Virus record (IMG/VR): IMGVR_UViG_3300021403_000030
Location: 1-39,038 of that record
Direction: 5' to 3' (one strand)
Length of the DNA stretch: 39,038 nt
DNA from: a virus
Positions 30,685-39,038 of the stretch are shown piece after piece. A program made the position numbers and the translations under genes. Below the pieces are notes generated by a model. That model was given only the letters and a program-made list of their open reading frames with translations. It was not told the DNA's origin and did no database searches. The first letter of the stretch is position 1. The number at the start of each line of letters is the position of its first letter.

Positions 30685-30834
30685 TTATTTTTTATGTTTT
30701 CTTTTCCCTTCCCCTGCCTCGCTATATGCTATGGCTACCGCCTGTTTTTGTGGTTTCCCGGCATCCATCTCACGGCGTACATTTTCAGAAAATCCTGCTC
30801 TAGTTTTAGCTTTTTTACCCTTTACTAGTGGCAT
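30685..30834 (-). CDS. small basic phage protein (49 aa)
   Basis: A short basic protein, PLVKGKKAKTRAGFSENVRREMDAGKPQKQAVAIAYSEA in outline (shown by the pieces MPLVKGKKAK and GKPQKQAVAIAYS). This is a very common small phage family, DUF6496-like, of unknown role. The ATG follows AAGGAGC. A 106-bp spacer with no gene separates it from the ejection gene upstream. Confidence 0.72.
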   Translation of the reverse strand: MPLVKGKKAKTRAGFSENVRREMDAGKPQKQAVAIAYSEAGEGKRKHKK

Positions 30835-30940
30835 TTTTTTGCTCCTTGTCTTATAATGCAATTTTTAGGAGATAAAAATTGACTTTATACATATGCTTGG
30901 GACTTTTCGTTTTTACAGTTTTTTGCTGGTGGCTAGCCCA

Positions 30941-32722
30941 TTAATGATTGCCGCCAGTTATTTCAATATTTAATGGCTTCTTTTGTTGCTGGCCTGCGCC
31001 TTGTCCAATACCCCGACTTAAAACCATTGCTATAGAAGCCAATTTTAATTGCTTATTAGATATTTTGCTTAAACTTTCCATTTGTTTTAGCCAATTTTTA
31101 CTAGTAATAAATTTAATAGCTTCTACATCATGCTTTCCGCCTGTGAAAGCGTGTTCTAATAGGTTTTCTAAAAATGCGCCAGAGCTTCTAGATTGATTCA
31201 TCCCACGCTCTTCTGTGCCTTTTGCTGTTTTTATCGTTGGTGGCCCCATTAAATCTTTAAATAGTAATCTCATGGCTTTCAGATTTTCTTGAGCTTCTGG
31301 GGCATTTTTAAGATGCCCCATTAGTTCATCGAATTTTTTTTGAGAAGCCAGCGCTCTGTAAAAATTAGTTCCATTAATTTCTTTCTGATCAAATACCTTT
31401 TCAAGTCCTTTGCGAACTATTTTGCGCTCATAAAGAGATCTGGCTTCTTTATATTCAGGAAAGGCTTCATCCATTTGATTGCGCATATTCGTACGCACTT
31501 CTGACATAATACGAGCCTCATTATTATTGCCAGAACGCTCTGCTTTACTTATCATGTCATCCAAAGCACGTTTAACGTGATCCCAGTAAACCAGACTAGT
31601 AGCTTGTGGATCATTTTGCCCAGGCTCAAGTTTAACATTTTTGGGCATTAACTCTTTTAGGCTTTCTTTATAGGCTGGTGTTTTTTCAACAATATGTTTA
31701 GCTTCATTAATAATTTCATTATTTTTAAATTGTAATGGAAATTCTGTAGGTAAATTAACCTCATTTAATGCTTGATATGCTTCCTTAACTTTACTATCCA
31801 TCTTGGAAGGTGAATAGATTTGATTAAGTACAACCTGAATAGCATCTTTCTCAGTTTGTTGTCTCTGCCTTCCTTTTTCATAAAGCATTCTACTGCCTTC
31901 TTCAGTTCTCCCTAACGCACCTTGTCTCTTAGCAGCCCAGGGACTTACTCCAGCTTCAGCCGGAGTGAGGTAAGATAGACCTAATTTTTTGGCAGCTTTT
32001 AATCTTTGATTCGCTATAAAAGGATCTACTCCTTCTGTAAGCTTTTCCATGCGTTCTTTTGGTGAAGTTAAGCCCCTGCTAGCCAGCGCCCCCGACAGAA
32101 CGGCTGCTAAATCAGCCCCTGTCTCTCCAAAACCTACAGTTTTTGCACCTTCCCTCCCTAATAAGGCGGCAAGACCACCAGCTCCAACTTTAGCAGCAGT
32201 ACGAATTTTCTTGCTTGGGCTTTTAATTAATTCAGAAAGAACGCTAAATGGAGCGACTACGGCTCCAGTTTCAGTCGCTGCTTTTAATGAGTCTTGAGGG
32301 GCTTGAACAGCACTATATAATGCCTGTGGAATGGCTTCCGAGACTGCTTTAGTTAAATATTCTCCCGCCTTCGGGATTTTATCTAAGGCCTGCCCAGCTT
32401 TTCCAAGACCTATTCCAGGAATAGCTAAAGATGGCCCATATTGACCTACAAATTGAAGTAACTTATCTGCTGCCTCTGGATGCTCAATGCCTAAGGCCTC
32501 TTCAAAATTAAATTCGCTAGGTGAAAGCTCGGGGATATAACCCCCGCTTATTTTGTGAGGTAAATTTGCAAACTCACGACCCATATTTAATATACCAATT
32601 GCTGGGTCTTTAACACCATATCGAATAAATTTTTGCAATAGATTATCTTTGGGAGCAGATGTTTTTTGACGTCGTGCTAATTCTCTCCTAGCTAATTCAG
32701 CCCTAGCTTGCGTAGGAGTCAT
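30941..32722 (-). CDS. gp16-type DNA ejection protein (593 aa)
   Basis: The length is close to P22 gp16 (609 aa), which is ejected into the host and helps DNA cross the envelope. The first 100 residues are helical and basic, residues 110-230 have an A/G-rich amphipathic region (AATETGAVVAPF, GGLAALLG) that could enter membranes, and the rest is charged helix with AEAGVSPWAAK near 255. It is the last of three ejection-type genes, matching the P22 order gp7-gp20-gp16. Confidence 0.65.
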   Translation of the reverse strand: MTPTQARAELARRELARRQKTSAPKDNLLQKFIRYGVKDPAIGILNMGREFANLPHKISGGYIPELSPSEFNFEEALGIEHPEAADKLLQFVGQYGPSLAIPGIGLGKAGQALDKIPKAGEYLTKAVSEAIPQALYSAVQAPQDSLKAATETGAVVAPFSVLSELIKSPSKKIRTAAKVGAGGLAALLGREGAKTVGFGETGADLAAVLSGALASRGLTSPKERMEKLTEGVDPFIANQRLKAAKKLGLSYLTPAEAGVSPWAAKRQGALGRTEEGSRMLYEKGRQRQQTEKDAIQVVLNQIYSPSKMDSKVKEAYQALNEVNLPTEFPLQFKNNEIINEAKHIVEKTPAYKESLKELMPKNVKLEPGQNDPQATSLVYWDHVKRALDDMISKAERSGNNNEARIMSEVRTNMRNQMDEAFPEYKEARSLYERKIVRKGLEKVFDQKEINGTNFYRALASQKKFDELMGHLKNAPEAQENLKAMRLLFKDLMGPPTIKTAKGTEERGMNQSRSSGAFLENLLEHAFTGGKHDVEAIKFITSKNWLKQMESLSKISNKQLKLASIAMVLSRGIGQGAGQQQKKPLNIEITGGNH

Positions 32723-33624
32723 TATTCTCCTCCTGCAATTTTCATAAGCTCTTCATTTGACATATGCGAAAAATCTTCTAATTTTCCTGTATTAACTTTT
32801 CTAGTTTTTAATAATGATTCAGATTTTTCACGCCTTAAAATTAAATCTTTTTTCAAATCTTTTAGTCTTTCAATATATGCATCATCACCCTCATTAGTAG
32901 CGCGGCGTATTTGTTGCTCTACTAAATCAATAGACGCCTGTACCTTAGGCAAAGATTGAGCGGCAACAAGCGTATCAATCATTCCGCTTGTTTTAGCATT
33001 ATAAGCCGCTTTTTTTGATGGACTAAAATCAAATCTACCATAAATTTTTTCTGGACTATTAATTAATTCATCTAGCATAGGTAATACTGTATTAATGCCC
33101 TGAAGAGCTTGTTGGTTCTGGGTCAATACAGTATTAGTTGGTACATCTCCGCCTTTATTTTGTTTTTTTATATTTTCTTTTTGTTGAAATAAATCAAGAG
33201 CAGCTTGCTGTCTTTCTTCAGGAGTTTCTTTATCCAAGTCAATTCCATACATACGTTTTGCCAGGCCTCTTAACAAAGGATTGCTCTTAATATTCTCTAT
33301 GCCACCTAATTTCTTAGAAAAATTAATAAAATTATTCATTTCCCAATTAGGATCATTTTTATGCTGTAAATTCTGTAATTGCTCACCCAAAATAGCCCTT
33401 TGCAAATCCATATTCTGACCACTTCTAGAAAATTGCTCTCTTCTAAGACCCATTTGCTCAGCAAATTGTCTCTTCTGCTCCTCTAATTGCCTTTTCCTAA
33501 TTTCTTGCTGCTCACGCTCTAGAATAGGCTGCATGATGCGTGAATATAATCCACCTCCTGTATTAACTCCTCTAAGCAAAGCATCGGCTGGCAGGCCAGG
33601 AATGGGAATATTTAAGGCCATCAT
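32722..33624 (-). CDS. ejection-type internal protein, gp20-like in position (300 aa)
   Basis: A Q/E/K-rich helical protein (QQEIRKRQLEEQKRQFAEQ near 35; NKGGDVPTN near 160) with a glycine-containing N-terminus (IPGLPADALLRG). Its composition and place between the gp7-like and gp16-like genes suggest an ejected head protein like P22 gp20. No enzyme motif is seen. Confidence 0.6.
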   Translation of the reverse strand: MMALNIPIPGLPADALLRGVNTGGGLYSRIMQPILEREQQEIRKRQLEEQKRQFAEQMGLRREQFSRSGQNMDLQRAILGEQLQNLQHKNDPNWEMNNFINFSKKLGGIENIKSNPLLRGLAKRMYGIDLDKETPEERQQAALDLFQQKENIKKQNKGGDVPTNTVLTQNQQALQGINTVLPMLDELINSPEKIYGRFDFSPSKKAAYNAKTSGMIDTLVAAQSLPKVQASIDLVEQQIRRATNEGDDAYIERLKDLKKDLILRREKSESLLKTRKVNTGKLEDFSHMSNEELMKIAGGE

Positions 33625-34241
33625 CTACCTCCTGCAAAATTCCAACGTTTAGCAAGTGCACCCCCAATTGGGCCTTTTAAGGCTCCAGTTCCTAGCCCAC
33701 CAATCAATCCTAATAATGTGCCCAGTGTATTTCCTCCAGCATTTTCCCGCCCAAAGGACAAATTAGCTGAATCTTCACCCATCCTAGAAGCATTATTAGA
33801 AAGATTAGAGGCCATGTTAGCCCCAGTATTATAAAGTCCAGAAGATAAACCCGCGCCCTTAATATATGTATCTAATATTCTATTAAGATAATTTTCTTTG
33901 TCTTGCATGCCTATTTGCGATGTTCCTCTTTGAATAGCATTTAATGCTGTATTTGAGCCATTTAATCCCAATGCAGTTGCTGCATTAAGCCCATGTTCTT
34001 GAGCTATCTGTTCTTGATTCTTCGCATAATCAGATTCTTGATATCCATTTGAAAACTTATCTAATAAATTTCCTGGATTCTTAAGAGAATCTATAAATTC
34101 CAGCAAAGTACCATATTGTTCAAGGCCATGCTGATTATATGGCTGCAAATATCCTTGGCCTTCTTGATAATGCTTATTAAGCTCATCTTGAGAATTTTCA
34201 TATCCTCTTCCAGGATTTAAAAAACTTGATAGCCAGGACAT
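33621..34241 (-). CDS. ejection-type internal protein, gp7-like in position (206 aa)
   Basis: N-, Q-, G- and Y-rich with few charged runs, and a C-terminal glycine-rich hydrophobic patch (TLLGLIGGLGTGALKGPIGGALAKRW) that could touch membranes. The first of three ejection genes. A short overlap (4 bases) links it to the next one. Confidence 0.58.
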   Translation of the reverse strand: MSWLSSFLNPGRGYENSQDELNKHYQEGQGYLQPYNQHGLEQYGTLLEFIDSLKNPGNLLDKFSNGYQESDYAKNQEQIAQEHGLNAATALGLNGSNTALNAIQRGTSQIGMQDKENYLNRILDTYIKGAGLSSGLYNTGANMASNLSNNASRMGEDSANLSFGRENAGGNTLGTLLGLIGGLGTGALKGPIGGALAKRWNFAGGR

Positions 34242-34250
34242 CTCATCTCC

Positions 34251-34547
34251 TTATGGATAGGGAGTAGTAGTAAATTTAACTAATACCCCACTTTGCATCC
34301 CTACATATTCATTATTTGTTGTGTCATATAAAAATATTCCATTTTTTAATGCACTCGCAGTGAATAAATCATTAATTTGTATTGCTGTAAGATTGGGGGC
34401 GGTTAAAAAATTAATTGCTCGCTCCATATCGTTTAAATTTTCATTTAATGTATCGATTAAAACCCAAATCCATTGTAAAAATTGTGGATCTAATTCTTCT
34501 TGACTGATGATTGGAGCTGAATCTATTCTATCTAGAGATAATGCCAT
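34251..34547 (-). CDS. hypothetical protein after gp10-like gene (98 aa)
   Basis: An unknown protein with a helix (FLQWIWVLIDTLNENLNDMERAINFL) in the first half and a beta tail. The slot after gp10 is that of the P22 tail needle (gp26), but this protein is much shorter and only the helical start would fit, so the match is weak. Confidence 0.5.
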   Translation of the reverse strand: MALSLDRIDSAPIISQEELDPQFLQWIWVLIDTLNENLNDMERAINFLTAPNLTAIQINDLFTASALKNGIFLYDTTNNEYVGMQSGVLVKFTTTPYP

Positions 34548-36346
34548 TAGTTAGCACCCCCAGAAACGCGCCTTGTGTTGCGGACTCCACCTAAAATCAC
34601 AATAGGAGCAGAACTCACACACACAAGTTTGTAACAACGATTGCGACTAACTGAAAGTTCATACCAACGCATACGCCATCGATATTGACCGAGTTGGCTA
34701 AACTCTCTTAAATCAGCACTGGTAAATGTCTCACCGCCGTCATCAGAATAATAAAGTTCAATATGAGGTTTAAAAAGAGCATAATAATGATTATCATCAA
34801 AAGTTGGCGTGTTCCCACCTTCTTCAATAAGAAATTTATCATCTTCTGAAAGTATGAAAATAGGAACTTGAGGTGTGCTATCTTCACCAACAATATAAGT
34901 TGTATTAAGAAATGGAGCATTGCTTTTATAAAAAGTTTGATTACCAAATACAAAATCAATTTCAACATACTCATCCATGAATTCCCCGTAATCATCCATA
35001 CAAATTTGCTTTGTGATTAACTCATACCGCATGGGGTATTTCAGAAATGCATCATCTGCTTGGTGGTTTGGCTGATTAGGATTAATCAACTCATTATAAT
35101 ATATATTACCCGCCATTTCATAAATGGCGGCATCTCCAAGAACCGTAACAAGATGTGTATTGTTAAAATATACATGCTTTGTGATCCTATTACGCTCCCC
35201 ATTTAATTCAATACATCGACCCCATTTACCGGTGGAGAAGTTATACTCAATGCAATTTGCATTATCTTCGATGTCTAAATTACCTGAATCTAAAAATTTA
35301 CCCGCAGAAGTCCTATAAAAAATTGTGTTTTCATATTGATATAAAAATCCATCGACTTCATTAGATAAAAATGGACTTATTTCCCCTTCATTAGCAGAAT
35401 TTTGCAATAAAACATTAATGGCCTGCGATGAAATGACATCCGGCTTTTGGCCTCCTGTCATCATAAACGTTATTAAGCCTGTGGAATTTCTGGCAAGCCA
35501 CACCATCATTCCGAAATCAACACTTAATGAATTTGGATCTGCTATCCCATAATCAAAATTATAAGAGCTATTAAGTTTCCATGGAAATTCTACAGTGACT
35601 CCACCAACTGTAAGCGTAGTAATAATATTAGCCCACACATCAGTAGTAAAATCACACATGATATACAATTGATTTTGCAAGACCGCAAATTGACCTATAA
35701 CACCAGATGCCCTTCCATTTAAAGCTGCGCTAGTAGATGGATTGGTAAAATAAGTATTAGCATTTCCAGCTAAATTAATTTGCGATAAATAGAAGTTAGG
35801 AGTTCCTGATTCACTTACGACAAATCTGTTACCAAAAGTCGCCACATATAAAGGCCTGCCTCCAGTGAATGTTCCTCCAGGAGCATTTGGATCTGTCACA
35901 ACCTCCGAGGTCACACTCGATCCGTTTTCTGTTATGACAAAAATATTAGCACCATCGATCAGCATATTATAAACAATGTTGTCTACAGCTAAAGTTGAAA
36001 ACCACAATGGCCCACCGAGAGCTACATTAATAGTCAAGGTTTTACGATTATAAAATCTATCGAATTGGTACACCTGTGTTCCATCTATCACATATAAGAA
36101 ATTGATAGATTTAAATTCAGCTCTAGGCTGAGCATTAAATATCAATCTATTTTGATTTAAAAAATGTACATGCTTGCGACCCATAGTAGGATATAATGCT
36201 AATTGTTTTTTACCAGACTCCACAGAAATACCGTACCAATTAGCGCAATCCATCGCACCAAATTGTACGAATCTTTGTTTGTCGTAATAACAAAATATCT
36301 CTAATGGCTCTATATGAGCTGATGTATCTTTCCTTAAAGCAACCAT
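34547..36346 (-). CDS. gp10-like packaged-DNA stabilisation protein (599 aa)
   Basis: This resembles P22 gp10 (472 aa), the tail factor that closes the portal after packaging. It shows blade-like repeats with YVATFGNRFVVSESG, QNQLYIMCDFTTDVWANI and AVDNIVYNML, typical of its beta-propeller body. The C-terminal 150 residues are extra compared with P22. It follows the gp4-like gene with a one-base overlap. Confidence 0.82.
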   Translation of the reverse strand: MVALRKDTSAHIEPLEIFCYYDKQRFVQFGAMDCANWYGISVESGKKQLALYPTMGRKHVHFLNQNRLIFNAQPRAEFKSINFLYVIDGTQVYQFDRFYNRKTLTINVALGGPLWFSTLAVDNIVYNMLIDGANIFVITENGSSVTSEVVTDPNAPGGTFTGGRPLYVATFGNRFVVSESGTPNFYLSQINLAGNANTYFTNPSTSAALNGRASGVIGQFAVLQNQLYIMCDFTTDVWANIITTLTVGGVTVEFPWKLNSSYNFDYGIADPNSLSVDFGMMVWLARNSTGLITFMMTGGQKPDVISSQAINVLLQNSANEGEISPFLSNEVDGFLYQYENTIFYRTSAGKFLDSGNLDIEDNANCIEYNFSTGKWGRCIELNGERNRITKHVYFNNTHLVTVLGDAAIYEMAGNIYYNELINPNQPNHQADDAFLKYPMRYELITKQICMDDYGEFMDEYVEIDFVFGNQTFYKSNAPFLNTTYIVGEDSTPQVPIFILSEDDKFLIEEGGNTPTFDDNHYYALFKPHIELYYSDDGGETFTSADLREFSQLGQYRWRMRWYELSVSRNRCYKLVCVSSAPIVILGGVRNTRRVSGGAN

Positions 36347-37287
36347 TATATGCCCGCCCTAACTCGCCAGGAGCCGTTTAGCAAGCTTTGCTCATCACCT
36401 GCAATTGAAAGATTAATTTCACTAGCGGCCTCCATTTGGGCTTTTAATTCTCTGTATTCCATCTCTAAATCATCTGTCCAGGCACTTCCTCTACCCTTAA
36501 ATTTAGAAACATATTTTGCAACTGCATAGAGAAAAAATAACTCAAAATATTCTGGCAAATCATCTAGGGAATCATTAGACGTCAATACCTGTAATTGAAA
36601 TTTACCTCTAGCATTAAATTCAAAAAATTGACTAGGAGCAGGATATAATTGCGTCTTTAAAATATTGGTATCTGGAAAAGTAATAATAAACCTTGGCAAT
36701 CCCTGTAAAGGCTGATATTTCCATGCAGCTAAATATTCATCACGAGACTTGTCAATCAAGGGATAAGTAACGCCGCTTAATAATAGCCATGCATTATCAA
36801 GATTTGCCATCCTTCCCTGTGCTATATAAGAAACATTAGGCAATCCAATATAATGAGCAAAGGTTAATAATGATACGCCACTTAACGTAGCATTTGCTGT
36901 TAATGTAATCGTATTAGTCGAAATTGATAATATTGATGTTAAAGTTGGTATCCCATTACCCGTTACAAGGTCTCCTACCTGGTATTTAGTGCCATCAGCA
37001 ACAACAAAGGAAGGCAAGCCATTAGTTAACGTCACTGTTTCAGTTTGGAAAGAATACAAAGGATAATCTTTAGGCACAAACCATACATCAGTAATTCCAA
37101 GATTAACAGGTACTGATACAGTTTTAGCAATAGTTAATAAAAGGCCATTGCTTGCGTAATTAGATAATATTTGATTCATAACCCGAATAGCTAACTTCTC
37201 ATCATCACCATGCAAAGGAACCGTGGGATTTGATGCCGTTATCAATCTATACATCTGCAAAACAAATTCACGCACCGTTGAAAACAT
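36346..37287 (-). CDS. gp4-like tail accessory factor (313 aa)
   Basis: The N-terminal 80 residues (TVREFVLQMYRLITASNPTVPLHG; MNQILSNYASNGLLL) and the C-terminal 110 (YRELKAQME, LPEYFELFFLYAVAKYV) match the helical P22 gp4 family, the first plug on the portal. P22 gp4 is only 166 aa: residues 90-150 are a beta insert (TVTLTNGLPSFVVADG ... LTFAHY) also found in the tailspike. Confidence 0.75.
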   Translation of the reverse strand: MFSTVREFVLQMYRLITASNPTVPLHGDDEKLAIRVMNQILSNYASNGLLLTIAKTVSVPVNLGITDVWFVPKDYPLYSFQTETVTLTNGLPSFVVADGTKYQVGDLVTGNGIPTLTSILSISTNTITLTANATLSGVSLLTFAHYIGLPNVSYIAQGRMANLDNAWLLLSGVTYPLIDKSRDEYLAAWKYQPLQGLPRFIITFPDTNILKTQLYPAPSQFFEFNARGKFQLQVLTSNDSLDDLPEYFELFFLYAVAKYVSKFKGRGSAWTDDLEMEYRELKAQMEAASEINLSIAGDEQSLLNGSWRVRAGI

Positions 37288-37289
37288 AA

Positions 37290-37553
37290 TTATGCCTTTG
37301 CCTTAGGCTTCCTGCCTGGTTTTTTAGATTGCTTTAATATTTCAATTGATTCATCTACATCATCACTTATTAATGGAATAATATAATTCTCAGCCTCTTT
37401 TGCTGTTGCAAACCAAATTCCCATTGCCATATGACGTTCAAATTCATCCCAAGACTCAACTAATTTCTTATTACCATTCGGTGAATAAATAAAAACTCTA
37501 AAATGAGATTTATCAACTATCTTTCCAAGATAAATGGTTGGTGTTCCTTGCAT
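37290..37553 (-). CDS. hypothetical head-region protein (87 aa)
   Basis: A small protein with a beta start (TIYLGKIVDKSHFRVFIY) and a lysine- and proline-rich tail (KKPGRKPKAKA). It lies between coat and the gp4-like gene, so a minor head or decoration role is possible. Confidence 0.6.
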   Translation of the reverse strand: MQGTPTIYLGKIVDKSHFRVFIYSPNGNKKLVESWDEFERHMAMGIWFATAKEAENYIIPLISDDVDESIEILKQSKKPGRKPKAKA

Positions 37554-37573
37554 GCTTAATCCTTAGTTAAATT

Positions 37574-37595
37574 TGGCTCTCTATTAAGAGAGCCA
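37574..37595 (-). terminator. weak terminator or attenuator after the coat gene
   Basis: TGGCTCTC and GAGAGCCA form an 8-bp stem with a six-base loop after the coat stop. On the minus strand only AATTT follows, so it probably stops a part of the transcripts and keeps coat in excess over later genes. Confidence 0.55.
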
Positions 37596-37602
37596 TATGT
37601 CA

Positions 37603-38850
37603 TTAAGAACGTATACGAACCGCAAATTCTGGGTTAATAGCCACACCACAGATAACGTCAATACGGTCTAACTGCTCATAATTGCGAATATCAGCACCAA
37701 GGGTATAAGTTAAAGAGAGCTTGTACAGATCGCTATAACGAGTCACAGCTTCCACGCCACCCCTTAATTCTTTGATAGGAGGAGCTGCGAATACTATGGA
37801 TTGAGTATGATAAGCAATACTTACATTATGGGTTCTAGCAAGTAATAGTTGAGCACCATTGGGGATAGCTGCTGAGATATTTTGGCGTGCACCATCTGTA
37901 ACTATCGTAGGATTGACAGGAATAGATGCCGTATCGCCATCAGCACTAATAACTTGAGCAGTTACAACGAATTGCGCTCTTTGTTCTAAAGGTTCGTAAG
38001 TAAGTGGATTGACCATGAAAACACCAGCACTGTCATCAATCTCTATACTATCGCCCGCATTAAATACTACAGTACCAGGGGCAACCCCCAATCCATTAAC
38101 ATCTATAATATTGCCGCCATTTATTGGCCCATTCGTTACAGTGCCTCCTAATACAAAGCCATCGGGAGGTGTTCCCCCTGATTGACCAGCACCCGCAACT
38201 TGACGACCCAGAAAATTAGTCTTAAAGAAGTCAAATCCTGATAAATGACCAACGAAGCCATCAATCAGAGCACCAGTGTTTACTGTAGGATTAAATACAT
38301 TAAATAAATCGTTTGATAATCCTGCGGCTGTTCTAGGTTGTACCGCGCAATAACGCTTACCGTCTTCAGGTATAGCCAATTCCGTCATATAGGCATCAGC
38401 AATTAGAATAGTATTTAAATCAACAGGCACACCCGGAGTACCAACAGCTTGATAAGTTTGCGGCCAGAAATTATCTCTAGCAATGAAGCCTTCAACTAAG
38501 TTAGCTAAGCGTTTAGCTCTAGGAGCATTTGCCATTTCTAAATATGGCTCATCTCGGGCACGATCGAAAGTAAGCTCAAAGCCTGTATATTCGATCATTG
38601 TTCTAAATTGTTTGGTAATAGAAAGAGGGCGTATAATTTGAACGCGTGCTTCAGAAGTTGCAGTTGCGCCTTCACCAGCTAAATAGCGCTCTTCTAAGCG
38701 ATAATCTATTGTTTGACCAGTTGCGAATCGTAAATTTTTAAAATCACCTTCTAAATTTCTATTAGAGGTTCTTGCAAATGATAAGCTATTCCAAAATCTT
38801 ACAAACACGTCATCCAGCACATACTGGGTTTCTCTAAATACATTAGACAT
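37603..38850 (-). CDS. major coat protein, P22 gp5 type (415 aa)
   Basis: This is the main capsid protein of the P22 family (P22 coat is 430 aa) with the HK97-like fold. An N-terminal arm precedes the TGQTIDYRLEERYLAGEGA region. ITKQFRTMIEYTGFELTFDRARDEPYLEM lies near residue 80-105. An insertion with LGGTVTNGPINGG and VVFNAGDSIEI follows near 240-280, where P22 has its I-domain. The end LSLTYTLGADIRNYEQLDRIDV is typical. GGAGAGAACAA precedes the ATG. It is the gene after the scaffold group across the junction. Confidence 0.92.
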   Translation of the reverse strand: MSNVFRETQYVLDDVFVRFWNSLSFARTSNRNLEGDFKNLRFATGQTIDYRLEERYLAGEGATATSEARVQIIRPLSITKQFRTMIEYTGFELTFDRARDEPYLEMANAPRAKRLANLVEGFIARDNFWPQTYQAVGTPGVPVDLNTILIADAYMTELAIPEDGKRYCAVQPRTAAGLSNDLFNVFNPTVNTGALIDGFVGHLSGFDFFKTNFLGRQVAGAGQSGGTPPDGFVLGGTVTNGPINGGNIIDVNGLGVAPGTVVFNAGDSIEIDDSAGVFMVNPLTYEPLEQRAQFVVTAQVISADGDTASIPVNPTIVTDGARQNISAAIPNGAQLLLARTHNVSIAYHTQSIVFAAPPIKELRGGVEAVTRYSDLYKLSLTYTLGADIRNYEQLDRIDVICGVAINPEFAVRIRS

Positions 38851-38900
38851 TTGTTCTCTCCGTGAACAAAATTAAAATTGCCTATAAAAGGCTCCTTTTC
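38851..38900 (-). promoter_or_regulatory. coat leader with two alternative hairpins
   Basis: GCCT/AGGC (38880-38892) and AAAAGG/CCTTTT (38886-38899) share bases, so only one can form. On the minus strand they lie 30-50 bases before the coat ATG, in a leader that also contains the end repeat. The pair could set coat translation or stop upstream transcripts. I see no promoter with good boxes. Confidence 0.35.
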
Positions 38901-39038
38901 TTTTGTCCGGCGGACGACAACCAACTCGCACCTATGTATTGCTTAGCTAGATGGATACTAAGACTTTAAAATTCGCATCTATATTTAAATTAAATCATGA
39001 GAAATTAACTTTGGGAATCCCCCCCCTATTTTGTATAT
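38901..39038. repeat. terminal direct repeat, right copy
   Basis: This is the same sequence as 1-139 with one C fewer in the C run. It shows that the contig wraps round, and no extra gene is present here. Confidence 0.92.

Noticed and set aside
34251-34547. Firm call as tail needle gp26
   Set aside because: Only the position and one helix agree; the protein is less than half the P22 length.

Overview
The window is one complete, circular genome of an AT-rich tailed phage with P22-type (podovirus) head and tail genes. The first 139 bases return at the right end (38901-39038) with only a one-base difference in a C run, so the contig closes on itself at about 38.9 kb. The host cannot be read from the sequence. 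The virion genes and the low G+C suggest an AT-rich Gram-negative (proteobacterial) host. No integrase and no CI-type repressor were recognised.

Late region, minus strand. It starts at about 9.73 kb, runs down to base 1, continues across the junction at 38.9 kb and ends at about 22.8 kb. On the circle the order is small terminase (9.1-9.4 kb), a 3.3-kb block of accessory genes with tRNA-Pro(UGG) and a ParD-like protein, large terminase, portal, scaffold, then across the junction coat, gp4-like, gp10-like, three ejection-type proteins including a gp16-sized one, tail proteins and fibres, T4-type endolysin, VRR-NUC nuclease and a small membrane peptide. This is the P22 order terminase-portal-scaffold-coat-head completion-ejection-tail.

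Early regions. A plus-strand operon (9875-12310) holds small unknown genes, a Cro-like regulator and a DUF1660-like protein, and meets a lone minus-strand cold-shock gene. A minus-strand operon (15057 to 12638) holds a second Cro-like protein, three small proteins and a replication initiator with an internal lambda-O-like origin (four iterons and a DnaA box). An antisense RNA unit with its own promoter and terminator lies in the initiator leader. From 15187 a long plus-strand operon encodes a recombination and replication set (DUF7173-like, Sak4-type ATPase, DUF669-like ssDNA-binding protein, Fe-S PD-(D/E)XK nuclease, DEAH helicase). Many tightly overlapping small genes follow, including an apparent Mesh1-type alarmone hydrolase, up to a strong hairpin near 22.79 kb.

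The most unusual signals are: four to five tRNA-like but non-cloverleaf RNA candidates in the gaps between operons; the antisense RNA and iteron origin, which give plasmid- or lambda-like replication control; a relic copy of the helicase start 240 bp ahead of the real gene; repeated gene-start and overlap cassettes in the early operon; two early promoters with the same AT-rich element at the same distance from the -35 box; and a tail gene whose first 33 codons are out of frame, apparently through loss of one 8-bp repeat.
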